From Bacillota bacterium (GTDB lineage: Bacteria; Bacillota; Clostridia; Oscillospirales; Ruminococcaceae), in NCBI GenBank assembly GCA_023429785.1, contig JAEZDD010000003.1:310001-374000 (forward strand): DNA of 64,000 bases, given 5' to 3'. The position numbers and the translations under genes are program-made. Below are positions 44,402-54,606 of the stretch, one piece after another; within the stretch, counting starts at the first letter, position 1, and every line of letters starts with the position of its first letter. The notes under the pieces are model-generated. The model saw nothing but the letters and a program-made list of their open reading frames with translations, had not been told where the DNA came from and searched no databases.

Positions 44402-45244
44402 ATGAAAGGCGATTTACATTGTCACACGAAGCTTTCCGACGGTTCACTTGGCATTGAAGATATTATCATTCAAGCGAAAAGAACAGGGATTGATTTTATT
44501 TCAATAACCGACCATGATACACTTTCCTCAACATCACGAGCAGTTGTGCTGGGTGAACGCTATGGAGTACATATTATTCCTGGGGTTGAGCTGACTGCGT
44601 GGGATAAGTCTCGGAATTCAAAGGTTCATATTCTTTGTTATTCTCCGCAAAAGCCGGACAGACTTGAGGGGCTTTGCCTGAAATCCTGTGCCATCAGAAA
44701 AGCCTGTGCGAATGAAATGATTGACAAGGTAATGAAGCTTTATCCTATCACCCCTGAGAACGTTCTGAAATATTCAACAGGAAGCAAGAGTATTTATAAG
44801 CAGCATATCATGCGTGCTTTGATTGATTATGGATATACTACTGAATTTTATGGCGAGTTGAATGACGAGCTGTTTAATCATATTAACGGGACCTGTGTCG
44901 TTGAAAGAGAATATCCTGATGTGAATTTTGTCCTTGACCTCATTCATTCAGCTAAAGGTGTTGCGGTTTTAGCGCACCCTGTTTATTATAACAGCATTGA
45001 GCTTTTAAAGGAGCTGATTGAAAAAGGGAAAATTGATGGCGTCGAGGTTTATCACCATACCGCCAATGACGAGCAAAAGGCAATGCTTTTAGACATTGCA
45101 ACATCAAACAACCTTATCGTCACCGGTGGCTCTGACTTCCACGGCTTGTATAATGAATACCCGACATTCATCGGAAGCAATACGACCGATAAGGAAAATC
45201 TCGACAGGATTTTTAAAATGACCAGCAAGAATTCCAACAAGTAG
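44402..45244 (+). CDS. PHP domain phosphoesterase (second paralogue)
   Basis: Protein of 280 aa with DLHCHTKLSDGS, ITDHDTLSST, IPGVELTAWD, LAHPVYYNS and GGSDFHGLY, all metal-ligand motifs of the PHP family. It parallels the protein at 7501-8319 over its full length (both share the central SIYxxHIMxAxxxxGY stretch), so the two are paralogues. The start at 44402 (MKGDLHCHTK) follows TTTTGGAGG. Substrate unknown; a nucleotide or oligonucleotide phosphatase is likely. Confidence 0.88.
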   Translation: MKGDLHCHTKLSDGSLGIEDIIIQAKRTGIDFISITDHDTLSSTSRAVVLGERYGVHIIPGVELTAWDKSRNSKVHILCYSPQKPDRLEGLCLKSCAIRKACANEMIDKVMKLYPITPENVLKYSTGSKSIYKQHIMRALIDYGYTTEFYGELNDELFNHINGTCVVEREYPDVNFVLDLIHSAKGVAVLAHPVYYNSIELLKELIEKGKIDGVEVYHHTANDEQKAMLLDIATSNNLIVTGGSDFHGLYNEYPTFIGSNTTDKENLDRIFKMTSKNSNK

Positions 45245-45267
45245 CTCCCATGTTATGCCGAGGGAGC
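45244..45267 (+). terminator. Possible weak terminator after the PHP gene
   Basis: GCTCCC/GGGAGC stem starting at the stop codon, followed by AAATTAATC; no T-run. Confidence 0.3.
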
Positions 45268-45330
45268 AAATTAATCACATTAACAATTTTTATAATTTAA
45301 TTCGTAACGGCAGCGAGGATTGGAAAATCA

Positions 45331-46503
45331 ATGGATATAATGGAATCTGCACTTTTAAAGCATAAGGAATGGCAAGGGAAAATTGAAGTTGTTTCAAGGG
45401 TTAAAATTGAAGACAGAGAAGCGCTTTCAAATGCTTATACCCCTGGGGTTGCTCAGCCCTGTCTTGAGATAGAAAAAAATCCGGATATGTCCTTTTTGCT
45501 TACAAGACGGTCAAATCTTGTCGCTGTAATAACCGACGGGACGGCTGTTTTGGGGCTTGGTGATATCGGTCCTCTTGCCGGAATGCCGGTGATGGAGGGG
45601 AAATGCGCACTTTTCAAGGAATTTGCTGACGTTGATGCATTCCCTATTTGTATAAATTCGAAGGATACCGACGAAATAGTGAAAGCAATTGAATTGATAT
45701 CGCTCAGCTTTGGCGGTATTAATCTTGAAGATATTTCAGCACCTCGCTGCTTTGAAATTGAAAAAAAGCTGAAAGAGCGTGTTGACATTCCTGTTTTCCA
45801 TGATGACCAGCATGGCACAGCGATTGTTGTCGCTGCGGCACTTATGAACGCCTGCAAGGTCGCTGACAAAAAAATTGAGGAGCTTACACTTGTTATCAAT
45901 GGCGCCGGGGCTGCCGGGACTGCAATAGCCAAGCTATTGATTTCGCTGAACGTGGGGAATGTTATCATGGTCGACCTGAAAGGAATTATCTGTGAGGGCG
46001 ACGATGGGCTAAGTGCTGCTCATGCTGAAATTTCAAGGGCAACCAACAAAAATAAATTGCATGGCTCTTTGGCTGACGCTTTGAATGGTGCCGACGTATT
46101 CATCGGGGTATCAAAGCCTGATTTAGTTACCGACGAAATGATTAAGTCAATGAGCGACAAGCCTATTATTTTTGCTATGGCGAACCCTAAGCCTGAAATA
46201 ATGCCGGACAAGGCACTAAAGGCGGGTGCTTTTATTGTCGGGACAGGGCGAAGCGACTTCCCAAATCAGATTAACAACGTTATCGCTTTCCCCGGGATTT
46301 TCAAGGGTGCGCTTGCTGTCAGAGCGTCGGATATAAATGAGGAAATGAAGCTCGCTGCGGCTAAGGCTATTGCTGAAAGTGTGAGCGCTGAAATGCTTTC
46401 ACGCGAATTCATTATTCCTAATGCTTTTGACAGAGAGGTCCCAAAAGCAGTCGCAAGGGCTGTCGCTGATGCTGCGAAAAAATCAGGGGTTGCCAGAATT
46501 TAA
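45331..46503 (+). CDS. Malic enzyme (malate dehydrogenase, decarboxylating)
   Basis: Protein of 390 aa of the short bacterial type. It shows the N-terminal substrate part AYTPGVAQPC, VITDGTAVLGLGDIG with EGKCALFKEF, the metal site FHDDQHGTAIV and the Rossmann loop INGAGAAGTAIAKLL. It converts malate to pyruvate plus CO2 and NAD(P)H. The AGGA-type RBS is not strong. The TSCPD gene follows after 18 bp. Confidence 0.95.
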   Translation: MDIMESALLKHKEWQGKIEVVSRVKIEDREALSNAYTPGVAQPCLEIEKNPDMSFLLTRRSNLVAVITDGTAVLGLGDIGPLAGMPVMEGKCALFKEFADVDAFPICINSKDTDEIVKAIELISLSFGGINLEDISAPRCFEIEKKLKERVDIPVFHDDQHGTAIVVAAALMNACKVADKKIEELTLVINGAGAAGTAIAKLLISLNVGNVIMVDLKGIICEGDDGLSAAHAEISRATNKNKLHGSLADALNGADVFIGVSKPDLVTDEMIKSMSDKPIIFAMANPKPEIMPDKALKAGAFIVGTGRSDFPNQINNVIAFPGIFKGALAVRASDINEEMKLAAAKAIAESVSAEMLSREFIIPNAFDREVPKAVARAVADAAKKSGVARI

Positions 46504-46521
46504 TTTTGCTAAGGAGTTTTT

Positions 46522-46764
46522 ATGGTTTTTGAATTTATACCTGAGGGCGTTTGTGCCAGACAGATTAACATAGAGGTTGAGGACGGGATTGTTTTAGATG
46601 TGAAGTTTTTAGGCGGCTGCAACGGGAACGCAAGCGGCATTTCAAACCTAGTCAAAGGCATGAAGGTTGATGATGTCATTGAAAAGCTCAAGGACATTAA
46701 ATGCGGCTTTAAGGACACTTCATGTCCGGCACAGCTCGCGAAGGCTTTAGAAGATACACTATAA
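46522..46764 (+). CDS. TSCPD domain protein (TIGR03905 type)
   Basis: Protein of 80 aa matching the short TSCPD family: FIPEGVCARQINIEVEDG, FLGGCNGNASGISNLVKGM and CGFKDTSCPAQLAKAL. The same module occurs at the C-terminus of some ribonucleotide reductases. The four conserved Cys may bind metal. RBS AAGGAG; it follows the malic enzyme gene closely. Confidence 0.9.
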   Translation: MVFEFIPEGVCARQINIEVEDGIVLDVKFLGGCNGNASGISNLVKGMKVDDVIEKLKDIKCGFKDTSCPAQLAKALEDTL

Positions 46765-46809
46765 AATAGCGCTATTCTTTGATTTTTTTAAGGAGGCAAT
46801 ATTCTAATC

Positions 46810-47616
46810 ATGAGCAAGCTTGAAATTTTTGAAGTAAGTGTTCCGCAATTAGACTCAACAAGAACTGTCAGAGTGTATTTACCCGCTGAATATTTTCAGA
46901 ATAATAAAAAGAAGCTCCCTGTTTTATATATGCATGACGGTCAGAATTTGTTTGATGACAAAACTGCCTTTTGTGGGAAGTCATGGGACGCTCGAAAAAC
47001 TTTAGATAACCTAATCGGGAAGAAGGTTATCCCTCCGATGATTATCGTTGGTGTTGATAACGGTGATGACCAGAGGCGTTTTGAATACTCGCCGTGGGTG
47101 AATTCCTATGGTGGCGAGCTTTTAGGGCTAAGTCATTCTATCGGTGGAAAAGGCGATGCTTATGCTGATTTTTTTGTGAACACTCTCATGGATATTATAA
47201 ATAAAAAGTATAGGGTCTTAACTGATTTTAATAATACCTTTATTTCAGGGAGTTCTTTAGGCTCTTTCATTTCTATTTATATTATGGCTAAATATCCTGA
47301 CCGATTTTCAAAGGTCGGTGCCTTTTCGACTGCCTCTTGGGCGGCTGAGGAATGCTTTTTGAAATACATCAAGTCAAGTGCTTTAGGGAAAAATGAGGCG
47401 TTTTATATTTATGTCGGGACGAAGGAGACGAGCAATCAGTTTCTCCCAAACTTCCCGAAAATTTATCAGGACTGCTCCGAAAATTTAAAGGATGCCCTTA
47501 TTGAAAACGGCTGTGACGAAAAAAGCATCAAATATGTTGTCGGTGAAAACGAAATTCACAATGAAGCCAGCTGGAGAAAATTCTTCCCCGATTTTATTAA
47601 ATGGATTTTTGAATAA
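46810..47616 (+). CDS. Alpha/beta-hydrolase, esterase D/enterochelin esterase type
   Basis: Protein of 268 aa with the strand LPVLYMHDGQNLFDD, oxyanion region IIVGVDNGDDQRRFEY, nucleophile Ser in ISGSSLGSF (GxSxG) and a C-terminal His in ENEIHNEASWR. No signal peptide, so it is cytoplasmic. The fold is that of carbohydrate esterases and enterochelin esterase-like enzymes; the substrate is unknown. RBS AAGGAGG. Confidence 0.88.
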   Translation: MSKLEIFEVSVPQLDSTRTVRVYLPAEYFQNNKKKLPVLYMHDGQNLFDDKTAFCGKSWDARKTLDNLIGKKVIPPMIIVGVDNGDDQRRFEYSPWVNSYGGELLGLSHSIGGKGDAYADFFVNTLMDIINKKYRVLTDFNNTFISGSSLGSFISIYIMAKYPDRFSKVGAFSTASWAAEECFLKYIKSSALGKNEAFYIYVGTKETSNQFLPNFPKIYQDCSENLKDALIENGCDEKSIKYVVGENEIHNEASWRKFFPDFIKWIFE

Positions 47617-47622
47617 AATTTT

Positions 47623-47646
47623 AGCCCCATACTTTCGTATGAGGCT
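47623..47646. terminator. Bidirectional terminator
   Basis: AGCCCCATAC/GTATGAGGCT with one mismatch, 4-nt loop and TTTTTTT tail; between the convergent esterase and yebC genes. Confidence 0.85.
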
Positions 47647-47650
47647 TTTT

Positions 47651-48394
47651 TTATTCTTCGTCTTCATCCTCCGGCATATCCCAGTTATGATAAACGTTTT
47701 GAACGTCGTCATTGTCTTCAAGATGTTCAAGCAAAAGATTCATCTTCTTGATTGCATCCTCATCCTCAAGCTTTGTGTAGGTTGCCGGAATCTGCTCAAC
47801 CTCAGCTGAAAGAACTGTATAGCCTAGCTTAGAAAGTGCTTCACGAGCGGATGAAACGTCAGCCGGCTCACAGGTTACTTCGATTACATCGCCGTCAATG
47901 TTGAAGTCAGAAGCCCCCGCCTCAAAGCAGTCCTCCATTACCTTGTCCTCGTCCTGTCCGTTATATGACAGCACAAGCACTCCCTTTTGAGAGAACATGA
48001 AGGAAACGCAGCCCGTTGTCCCGAGGTTTCCGCCAAACTTGTCGAAATAATGGCGGACATCACCGGCAGTACGGTTTTTGTTGTCTGTGAGGCATTCAAT
48101 AATTACAGCAATTCCGCAAGGGCCATACCCCTCATAAACCAGAATCTCATAAGTATTCTTATCGCCGTCGCCGGAGGCCTTTTTGATTATTCTGTCGATA
48201 TTATCGTTTGGAACATTGTTAGCCTTCGCTTTCGCGATTAGGTCACGAAGCTTGCTGTTATTATTCGGGTCGGCTCCACCTTCCTTAACGCAAACCGTCA
48301 TTTCTCTCCCGATTTTCGTGAAAACCTTAGCCTTAGCTCCATCGGTTGCTTCTTTTTTACGCTTAATATTGGCCCATTTTGAATGACCTGACAT
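47651..48394 (-). CDS. yebC: YebC/PmpR family protein
   Basis: Protein of 247 aa starting MSGHSKWANIKRKKEATDGA, the family signature, with the three YebC domains and the acidic C-terminal end. Members act as transcription regulators or, for some, as ribosome factors easing translation of proline stretches. RBS GAAGGAGAG; last gene of the obgE-mrnC-yebC group. Confidence 0.95.
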   Translation of the reverse strand: MSGHSKWANIKRKKEATDGAKAKVFTKIGREMTVCVKEGGADPNNNSKLRDLIAKAKANNVPNDNIDRIIKKASGDGDKNTYEILVYEGYGPCGIAVIIECLTDNKNRTAGDVRHYFDKFGGNLGTTGCVSFMFSQKGVLVLSYNGQDEDKVMEDCFEAGASDFNIDGDVIEVTCEPADVSSAREALSKLGYTVLSAEVEQIPATYTKLEDEDAIKKMNLLLEHLEDNDDVQNVYHNWDMPEDEDEE

Positions 48395-48418
48395 ACTATC
48401 TCTCCTTCGTATTAATAG

Positions 48419-48824
48419 TTATTCAACTTCAATTTCCCAAATAGCATTAAAAATTTCGATAATTCTATCCTTTTCACCTTTAAGGTGCAAGTATCCGAAC
48501 AAGCTCTCAAGGGCTGTTGCGTGTCTATATTCAACCGCCGACGAATGCTTCGGAACAGTCGTCCCGGTGGCATTTCTGCCCCTTTTTAAAACTGCCTGCT
48601 CTTCTTCATCAAGCATAGGCAAAATCACCTCGACCGCTTTGGCTTGAAACGGCGCACAAACTCTTTTAATCGTCATCTGATGGAGCTGTCCCACAGGTCG
48701 GTTAGCTTCAAGCAGAAATTTTTCACGAACAAGCTGCTCATAAACAGCATCGCCTAAAAAAGCGAGTGCAAGCGGACTGTATTGGTTAAGCTGTCGCTGG
48801 TCAAGCTGAAAATCCGTTTTTCAT
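48419..48824 (-). CDS. mrnC: Mini-ribonuclease 3, reading frame disrupted at codon 2
   Basis: Translated in one frame the region gives TDFQLDQRQLN..., then LALAFLGDAVYEQLVREKFL, ANRPVGQLHQM and SSAVEYRHATALESLFGYLH, a complete mini-RNase III, the enzyme that matures 23S rRNA ends. However, the only ATG (48822-48824) is in another frame: ATG AAA AAC GGA. Removing one A from the run of five restores an intact protein. No other start exists before a stop codon; a GTG at 48694 would give only a 91-aa fragment lacking the catalytic DAVYE region. It could be a sequencing error, a real mutation or slippage on the A-run. The GGGGGA abuts the ATG too closely. Confidence 0.8.
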
Positions 48825-48867
48825 TCCCCCAATAATTTATGTAGCGGAAACCTCCGCTTTTAAAATA

Positions 48868-50178
<1,311 letters not shown>

Positions 50179-50213
50179 CTATAATTGTTTATTAAAAAGC
50201 TTAAAATATACAA

Positions 50214-50239
50214 AAATCCCAAGCTAATGCTCGGGATTT
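50214..50239 (-). terminator. Terminator of the rplU-prp-rpmA operon
   Basis: On the minus strand AAATCCCGAGC/GCTTGGGATTT with loop ATTA and a T-run. Confidence 0.88.
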
Positions 50240-50264
50240 AAGCTCAATATTAATTTGCCCGAAA

Positions 50265-50546
50265 TTATTGTTCAGGATATACGCAAACCTTTTTACGGTC
50301 ACGTCCTAAACGCTCAAAGCGAACGATTCCATCAACTAGAGCGAATAATGTGTCATCTGAACCACGTCCAACACCCTCACCAGCGTGAATGTGTGTTCCA
50401 CGTTGACGATACAGAATGTTCCCAGCTAGAACGAATTGACCGTCTGCTCTCTTAGCGCCAAGTCTTTTAGCCTCAGAGTCACGTCCGTTCTTAGTTGAAC
50501 CTACTCCCTTTTTATGTGCAAAAAATTGCATACTAATTCTTATCAT
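50265..50546 (-). CDS. rpmA: 50S ribosomal protein L27 precursor
   Basis: Protein of 93 aa with the L27 signature [19 protein letters not shown]. It begins with the N-terminal extension MIRISMQFF, typical of Firmicutes, which is cut after FF by the protease Prp to expose AHKKG at the peptidyl-transferase centre. The prp gene is directly upstream. RBS GGAGGTG. Confidence 0.98.
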   Translation of the reverse strand: MIRISMQFFAHKKGVGSTKNGRDSEAKRLGAKRADGQFVLAGNILYRQRGTHIHAGEGVGRGSDDTLFALVDGIVRFERLGRDRKKVCVYPEQ

Positions 50547-50550
50547 TATA

Positions 50551-50865
50551 TTACACCTCCGAAGTTGTAATTTTAATAGTTCCCTTATAATCCTCAGATA
50601 ATAAAGTCAAATGCAAGAAAAGTCCCTCAAGCATTTTAGCCGCATTATCATCAATTTCAGGCAACCTAAGTTGTATTTTGTCTTTTAAAACGTTTACCTC
50701 AGCATTAATTTTAAAGCACTCGGTAATTGTATTAGCCACTAGCTGAATCGCTGATGAAACACTTGCACAGACTATGTCGTTGCCGTCATCATCATATCCC
50801 GCGTGACCTTTTATAGAAAAGCCAATTAGTTTCTCGTTTGTTTTAAAAAATTCAGCGTTAATCAT
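50551..50865 (-). CDS. prp: Ribosomal-processing cysteine protease Prp
   Basis: Protein of 104 aa with the catalytic dyad His21 (KGHAGY) and Cys33 (DIVCASVSS). Prp removes the N-terminal extension of L27, which this organism's L27 has. The gene lies between rplU (1-bp overlap) and rpmA (4-bp gap), its standard place. Confidence 0.96.
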   Translation of the reverse strand: MINAEFFKTNEKLIGFSIKGHAGYDDDGNDIVCASVSSAIQLVANTITECFKINAEVNVLKDKIQLRLPEIDDNAAKMLEGLFLHLTLLSEDYKGTIKITTSEV

Positions 50866-51176
50866 TATGCTTTAATAGCTTCAATCTTAACCTGTGTGTA
50901 TGGCTGTCTATGACCCTGCTTTGTCTTTTCACCCTTCTTTGACTTATAAGTGAAAACAGTGATTTTCTTAGACTTTCCGTTCTTCAGAACCTTCGCACTA
51001 ACTGTTGCACCGGCAACATAAGGAGCTCCAACAGATAGACCGTCCTCCTTACCGATAACAATAACTTTATCAAAAGTCACATTATCCTCAGCAGCAACGT
51101 CTAGCTTTTCGATGAAAACAACATCTCCTTCTTTAACCTGATATTGCTTCCCACCTGTTTCAATAATAGCGTACAT
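50865..51176 (-). CDS. rplU: 50S ribosomal protein L21
   Basis: Protein of 103 aa beginning [18 protein letters not shown] and ending in [19 protein letters not shown], the L21 signature. It binds 23S rRNA with L20. First gene of rplU-prp-rpmA, behind a strong promoter and a structured leader of about 100 nt. Confidence 0.98.
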   Translation of the reverse strand: MYAIIETGGKQYQVKEGDVVFIEKLDVAAEDNVTFDKVIVIGKEDGLSVGAPYVAGATVSAKVLKNGKSKKITVFTYKSKKGEKTKQGHRQPYTQVKIEAIKA

Positions 51177-51275
51177 TAATTTGGCACCTGCCTTTTTCTT
51201 AAAAACTCGCTAAGCCTCGGCGTGACTCGCTAAAATAGCTCATCAACTTAACAGCCGAGCATATGCGGCTTAATT
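51177..51275 (-). ncRNA. Structured 5' leader of rplU (L21-leader-like)
   Basis: The leader contains a GCCG-N8-CGGC hairpin followed by a stem built from AGCGAGT and repeated CGAG/GCGAG elements. Position and size agree with the L21 leader motif of Firmicutes, an autoregulatory element; a covariance search was not possible. Confidence 0.45.
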
Positions 51276-51304
51276 ATTTTATCACATCTATATCCGAATG
51301 TCAA
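51276..51304 (-). promoter_or_regulatory. Promoter of the rplU operon
   Basis: TTGACA, 17-bp spacer ending TGA, TAAAAT on the minus strand: perfect -35 and extended -10. Confidence 0.85.
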
Positions 51305-51339
51305 TTAAATATCCTTTAAAATTCATGAAAAATTTACAA

Positions 51340-53613
51340 CTATAAGCTGTTGATAATTATATTCTCATCATCAGCTGTAACCTCAATGCCGACAATATGA
51401 TTCACACCGCTGTCGATAACCAGTGAAGCAACCTTGTCTTCAACTTCTTTTCTGATGATTTTTCTGATGTCACGAGCGCCGAACTTCCCACCATATGCTT
51501 TTTCAGCGATTTTGTCGAGTGCCTTTTGGTCATATACAAGTTTGATTGCCTTTTCTTCAAGCGGCTCCTTCATTTCGTCGAGCATAAGTGCGGCAATTTT
51601 CGCATAGCTTTCCTTAGAAAGAGGCCCGAACACAACAATCTCATCGATACGGCTTAAAAACTCAGGTCTTAAAAAGTCCCTCAAGCCCTTCATTGCCCTT
51701 TCCTTTGTTACATCCTTTTCCGACTTATTAAAGCCGACGCCAGTATTTTTATCGATTGAGCCGGCGTTTGAAGTCATTACAATAACAGTATTTTCAAAGG
51801 AAACGCTTCTGCCCTGAGCATCATTCACCTTTCCTTCATCGAGAATCTGAAGAAGAATGTTCATTATATCAGGGTGAGCCTTTTCGATTTCGTCGAACAA
51901 AACAACAGAATAAGGCTTTCTGCGGACCTTTTCAGTCAGCTGGCCTGCCTCATCATAGCCGACATAGCCGGGAGGCGAGCCGATTAGACGTGAAACCGCG
52001 TGCTTCTCCATGAATTCTGACATATCGAGGCGAATCAGCGGCTCTGTTGTATCAAAAAGCTCGGAAGCCAGCACCTTGACAAGCTCGGTTTTCCCGACGC
52101 CGGTTGGTCCGACAAAAATGAATGATGCTGGGCGCCGGCGTTTCGCGAGCTGAACCCTCGTTCTCTTGATTGCCTTGTATACAAGCTCGACAGCCTCATC
52201 CTGACCGATAATTTTTGATTTTAAGGTTTCTTCAAGATTTTTTATCTTGTTATATTCAGTTTCAATAATTTTGCTCGCTGGTATTCCCGTCCAAAGCTCG
52301 ATAACCTTTGAAAGGTCATCATCGGTCACCATAATCCCCTTGATTGCCTTTTCGACCTCAATAAGTCTTTCTTTGATTCTGATTATTTCAGCCTTGACCT
52401 TTGCGAGCTTTTCATAATCAGGCTCTGCTTTTTCCTCAAGGGCGGTTTCAGCGTCAATTTCAACCTTCAGCTCAGCGTTGAGCTTTTCAAATTCAGCCAG
52501 CTCGGGACTTCTGATACTGGCACAGGCACAAGCCTCGTCAAGAAGGTCAATCGCCTTGTCAGGCAAAAACCTGTCATTGATATATCTTTCAGACAAAATT
52601 GCACACATTCTGAGCGACTCGTCAGAAATGTGAACCCTGTGATGCTTTTCATAATATTTTCTGATTCCGTGAAGGACTGTGATTGTATCTTCAATTGAAG
52701 GCTCGTTGATTTTAACAGGCTGAAAACGTCTTTCAAGCGCACTATCCTTCTCAATATATTTTCTATATTCAGAAAAAGTTGTCGCACCGATAACCTGAAC
52801 CTCGCCTCGTGAAAGAGCTGGCTTTAGAATATTCGCCGCATTCATTGAGCCTTCGCTGTCACCAGTCCCGACGAGATTGTGAACCTCGTCGATGAAAAGA
52901 ATAATATTCCCCTCAGCCTTGACTTCATCAACCAAGCCTTTTACACGGCTTTCAAACTGCCCTCTGAACTGTGTCCCGGCGACAAGAGCAGTCAAGTCAA
53001 GAAGGTATACCTCCTTGTCAGCTATATGAAAAGGAACCTCTGAAGCAACAATTTTCTGTGCAATCCCTTCAGCAATTGCGGTTTTCCCGACACCAGGCTC
53101 ACCGATAAGACATGGGTTATTCTTCTGTCTTCTTGAAAGAATTTGGATAACACGATAAATTTCCTTATCTCTGCCGATAATATTATCGAGCTTCCCCTCT
53201 CTCGCCTTTTTTGTCAGATTTGTGCAATAGGAATCCAAAAACTTGAGCTTCTTTTCCTTTTCTTTTTTTCCGCTTTCCTTATCCTTGGCTTCATTTTTTT
53301 TAAAATTATCCTGCTTTGCTTCTTCCAGAGGAAATGCAGCGCCGGCTGAACCAAATAAGTTGCTTAAAAAAGAAGGAAGAGTGTCAGAACCGCCAAGCTC
53401 AAATGACTCGCCGTCATTAATGTCCATCAGCTGTTCAGAGAACATTTCCAGGTCTTCATCGGTTATCCCCATCTGCTTCATATATTCATCAACCTGCGGA
53501 AGCCCCAACTCCTTGGCACAAATAAGGCATAAGCCCTCATTTTTCTTTTCTTCGCCTTGCATTGCTGTGATAAAAACAGCAGCCGGACGCTTCTTACATC
53601 TGGTACAAATCAT
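51340..53613 (-). CDS. clpE: ClpE-type ATP-dependent unfoldase
   Basis: Protein of 757 aa. The N-terminus is a zinc finger (CTRC at 3-6 and CLIC about 30 residues later), the mark of ClpE rather than ClpC. Two AAA+ modules follow (GEPGVGKTA and GPTGVGKTE) with a short middle coiled-coil (about 380-430). It feeds misfolded proteins to ClpP, which is not in the window. The start at 53613 ([10 protein letters not shown]) follows TTGGAGGAA. No CtsR-type operator repeat was found upstream, but a long hairpin is there. Confidence 0.93.
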   Translation of the reverse strand: MICTRCKKRPAAVFITAMQGEEKKNEGLCLICAKELGLPQVDEYMKQMGITDEDLEMFSEQLMDINDGESFELGGSDTLPSFLSNLFGSAGAAFPLEEAKQDNFKKNEAKDKESGKKEKEKKLKFLDSYCTNLTKKAREGKLDNIIGRDKEIYRVIQILSRRQKNNPCLIGEPGVGKTAIAEGIAQKIVASEVPFHIADKEVYLLDLTALVAGTQFRGQFESRVKGLVDEVKAEGNIILFIDEVHNLVGTGDSEGSMNAANILKPALSRGEVQVIGATTFSEYRKYIEKDSALERRFQPVKINEPSIEDTITVLHGIRKYYEKHHRVHISDESLRMCAILSERYINDRFLPDKAIDLLDEACACASIRSPELAEFEKLNAELKVEIDAETALEEKAEPDYEKLAKVKAEIIRIKERLIEVEKAIKGIMVTDDDLSKVIELWTGIPASKIIETEYNKIKNLEETLKSKIIGQDEAVELVYKAIKRTRVQLAKRRRPASFIFVGPTGVGKTELVKVLASELFDTTEPLIRLDMSEFMEKHAVSRLIGSPPGYVGYDEAGQLTEKVRRKPYSVVLFDEIEKAHPDIMNILLQILDEGKVNDAQGRSVSFENTVIVMTSNAGSIDKNTGVGFNKSEKDVTKERAMKGLRDFLRPEFLSRIDEIVVFGPLSKESYAKIAALMLDEMKEPLEEKAIKLVYDQKALDKIAEKAYGGKFGARDIRKIIRKEVEDKVASLVIDSGVNHIVGIEVTADDENIIINSL

Positions 53614-53636
53614 AAGTTCCTCCAAAATCTTTTGTA

Positions 53637-53691
53637 AAAGCTACATATATTTTAAGTGTATTCTTCCCCTCAAAATATTATTTGTAGCTTT
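53637..53691 (-). terminator. Long-stem inverted repeat between cvpA and clpE
   Basis: AAAGCTACA/TGTAGCTTT arms with further TATTTT/AAAATA pairing inside, then TTTTACAAAAG on the minus strand. Could end the upstream operon or structure the clpE leader. Confidence 0.5.
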
Positions 53692-53694
53692 ACG

Positions 53695-54591
53695 CTATTT
53701 AATTAAACTAATATTAAAAATGTGTTTGAAAATAAATGTTTTATCAATTGTTGGTTGATTAATCACCATTAATTCATTGCTGGTCAAGCCAACAACAATT
53801 TTTAAAATAACGGCTAAAATAACAATAATTATAATACCCTGAATCAAGCCGAAAACCCCGCCGAGAAAAGTATTAAGCGGCCCGATGACAGGAACACCTT
53901 TGAATGATTTTGAAATTAATCTTGATAGGAATCTCACAACAAACATCAAAATAGTGAACACAATTATTAGTATTCCAAGTCTTAGGACTAACAATGCAAG
54001 CGGCTTTATTGCAATATCTGTCAATGTCTGTGAGGACTGCTTGCTCGTTGGGTCGTTTAGTGCCTGAATCACCTTTGTGAGCGAATCCTGTGTCCCTGTC
54101 AGATATGTACTAACCTGTTGATAAATCGGGGCTGGAAGCTTGTCCTTTATCCCGGAGAGCACCGAATCAACATTAAGAGCATCGCCGAATTGCTTTTTAA
54201 GGTCAGCCTCACTCGCCGGTGAGCCATGCTGCTTCGCGTATTGTGCAAAGCCGGTTGAAAGGTCGCCGCCATTTTTAATTATCTTATCCACATCAGCTTC
54301 GGGAATGCTGACATTCGGATTTTGCTTTTTTATTAAATCATTGATTTGCTTTTTAACATCAATGTTTTTTAAGCTGTCGCCTATCGTCTGCTCAAGGGGA
54401 GCTTTTAAGCAAGTGTCATATACTATCGGTGTGGCAGCTGTGCTGATGAAAAATGCGCCGACTAATGCAATAACATACCCGGCAAGCATTAGCAATGTTT
54501 TTATAAAACCCTTTTTTGCCCCAAAATAAACAAAACAAATTATAATACCTATTAATATGACATCGTAAAACCATGCAAATTGACTTCCCAT
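53695..54591 (-). CDS. CvpA family membrane protein
   Basis: Protein of 298 aa with four membrane segments: two at the N-terminus (about 10-55, with YFGAKKGFIKTLLML) and two near the C-terminus (about 200-270), around a large outer loop of about 130 residues. This is the CvpA (colicin V production) pattern. The biochemical function is unresolved. It follows the DUF5711 gene by 15 bp, a recurrent clostridial pair. Confidence 0.88.
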   Translation of the reverse strand: MGSQFAWFYDVILIGIIICFVYFGAKKGFIKTLLMLAGYVIALVGAFFISTAATPIVYDTCLKAPLEQTIGDSLKNIDVKKQINDLIKKQNPNVSIPEADVDKIIKNGGDLSTGFAQYAKQHGSPASEADLKKQFGDALNVDSVLSGIKDKLPAPIYQQVSTYLTGTQDSLTKVIQALNDPTSKQSSQTLTDIAIKPLALLVLRLGILIIVFTILMFVVRFLSRLISKSFKGVPVIGPLNTFLGGVFGLIQGIIIIVILAVILKIVVGLTSNELMVINQPTIDKTFIFKHIFNISLIK

Positions 54592-54606
54592 TTTCTTTCC
54601 TCCTAA

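Noticed and set aside
48419..48694. Independent 91-aa small protein
   Set aside because: Sequence is the C-terminal two-thirds of mini-RNase III; the upstream bases encode the rest in the same frame.
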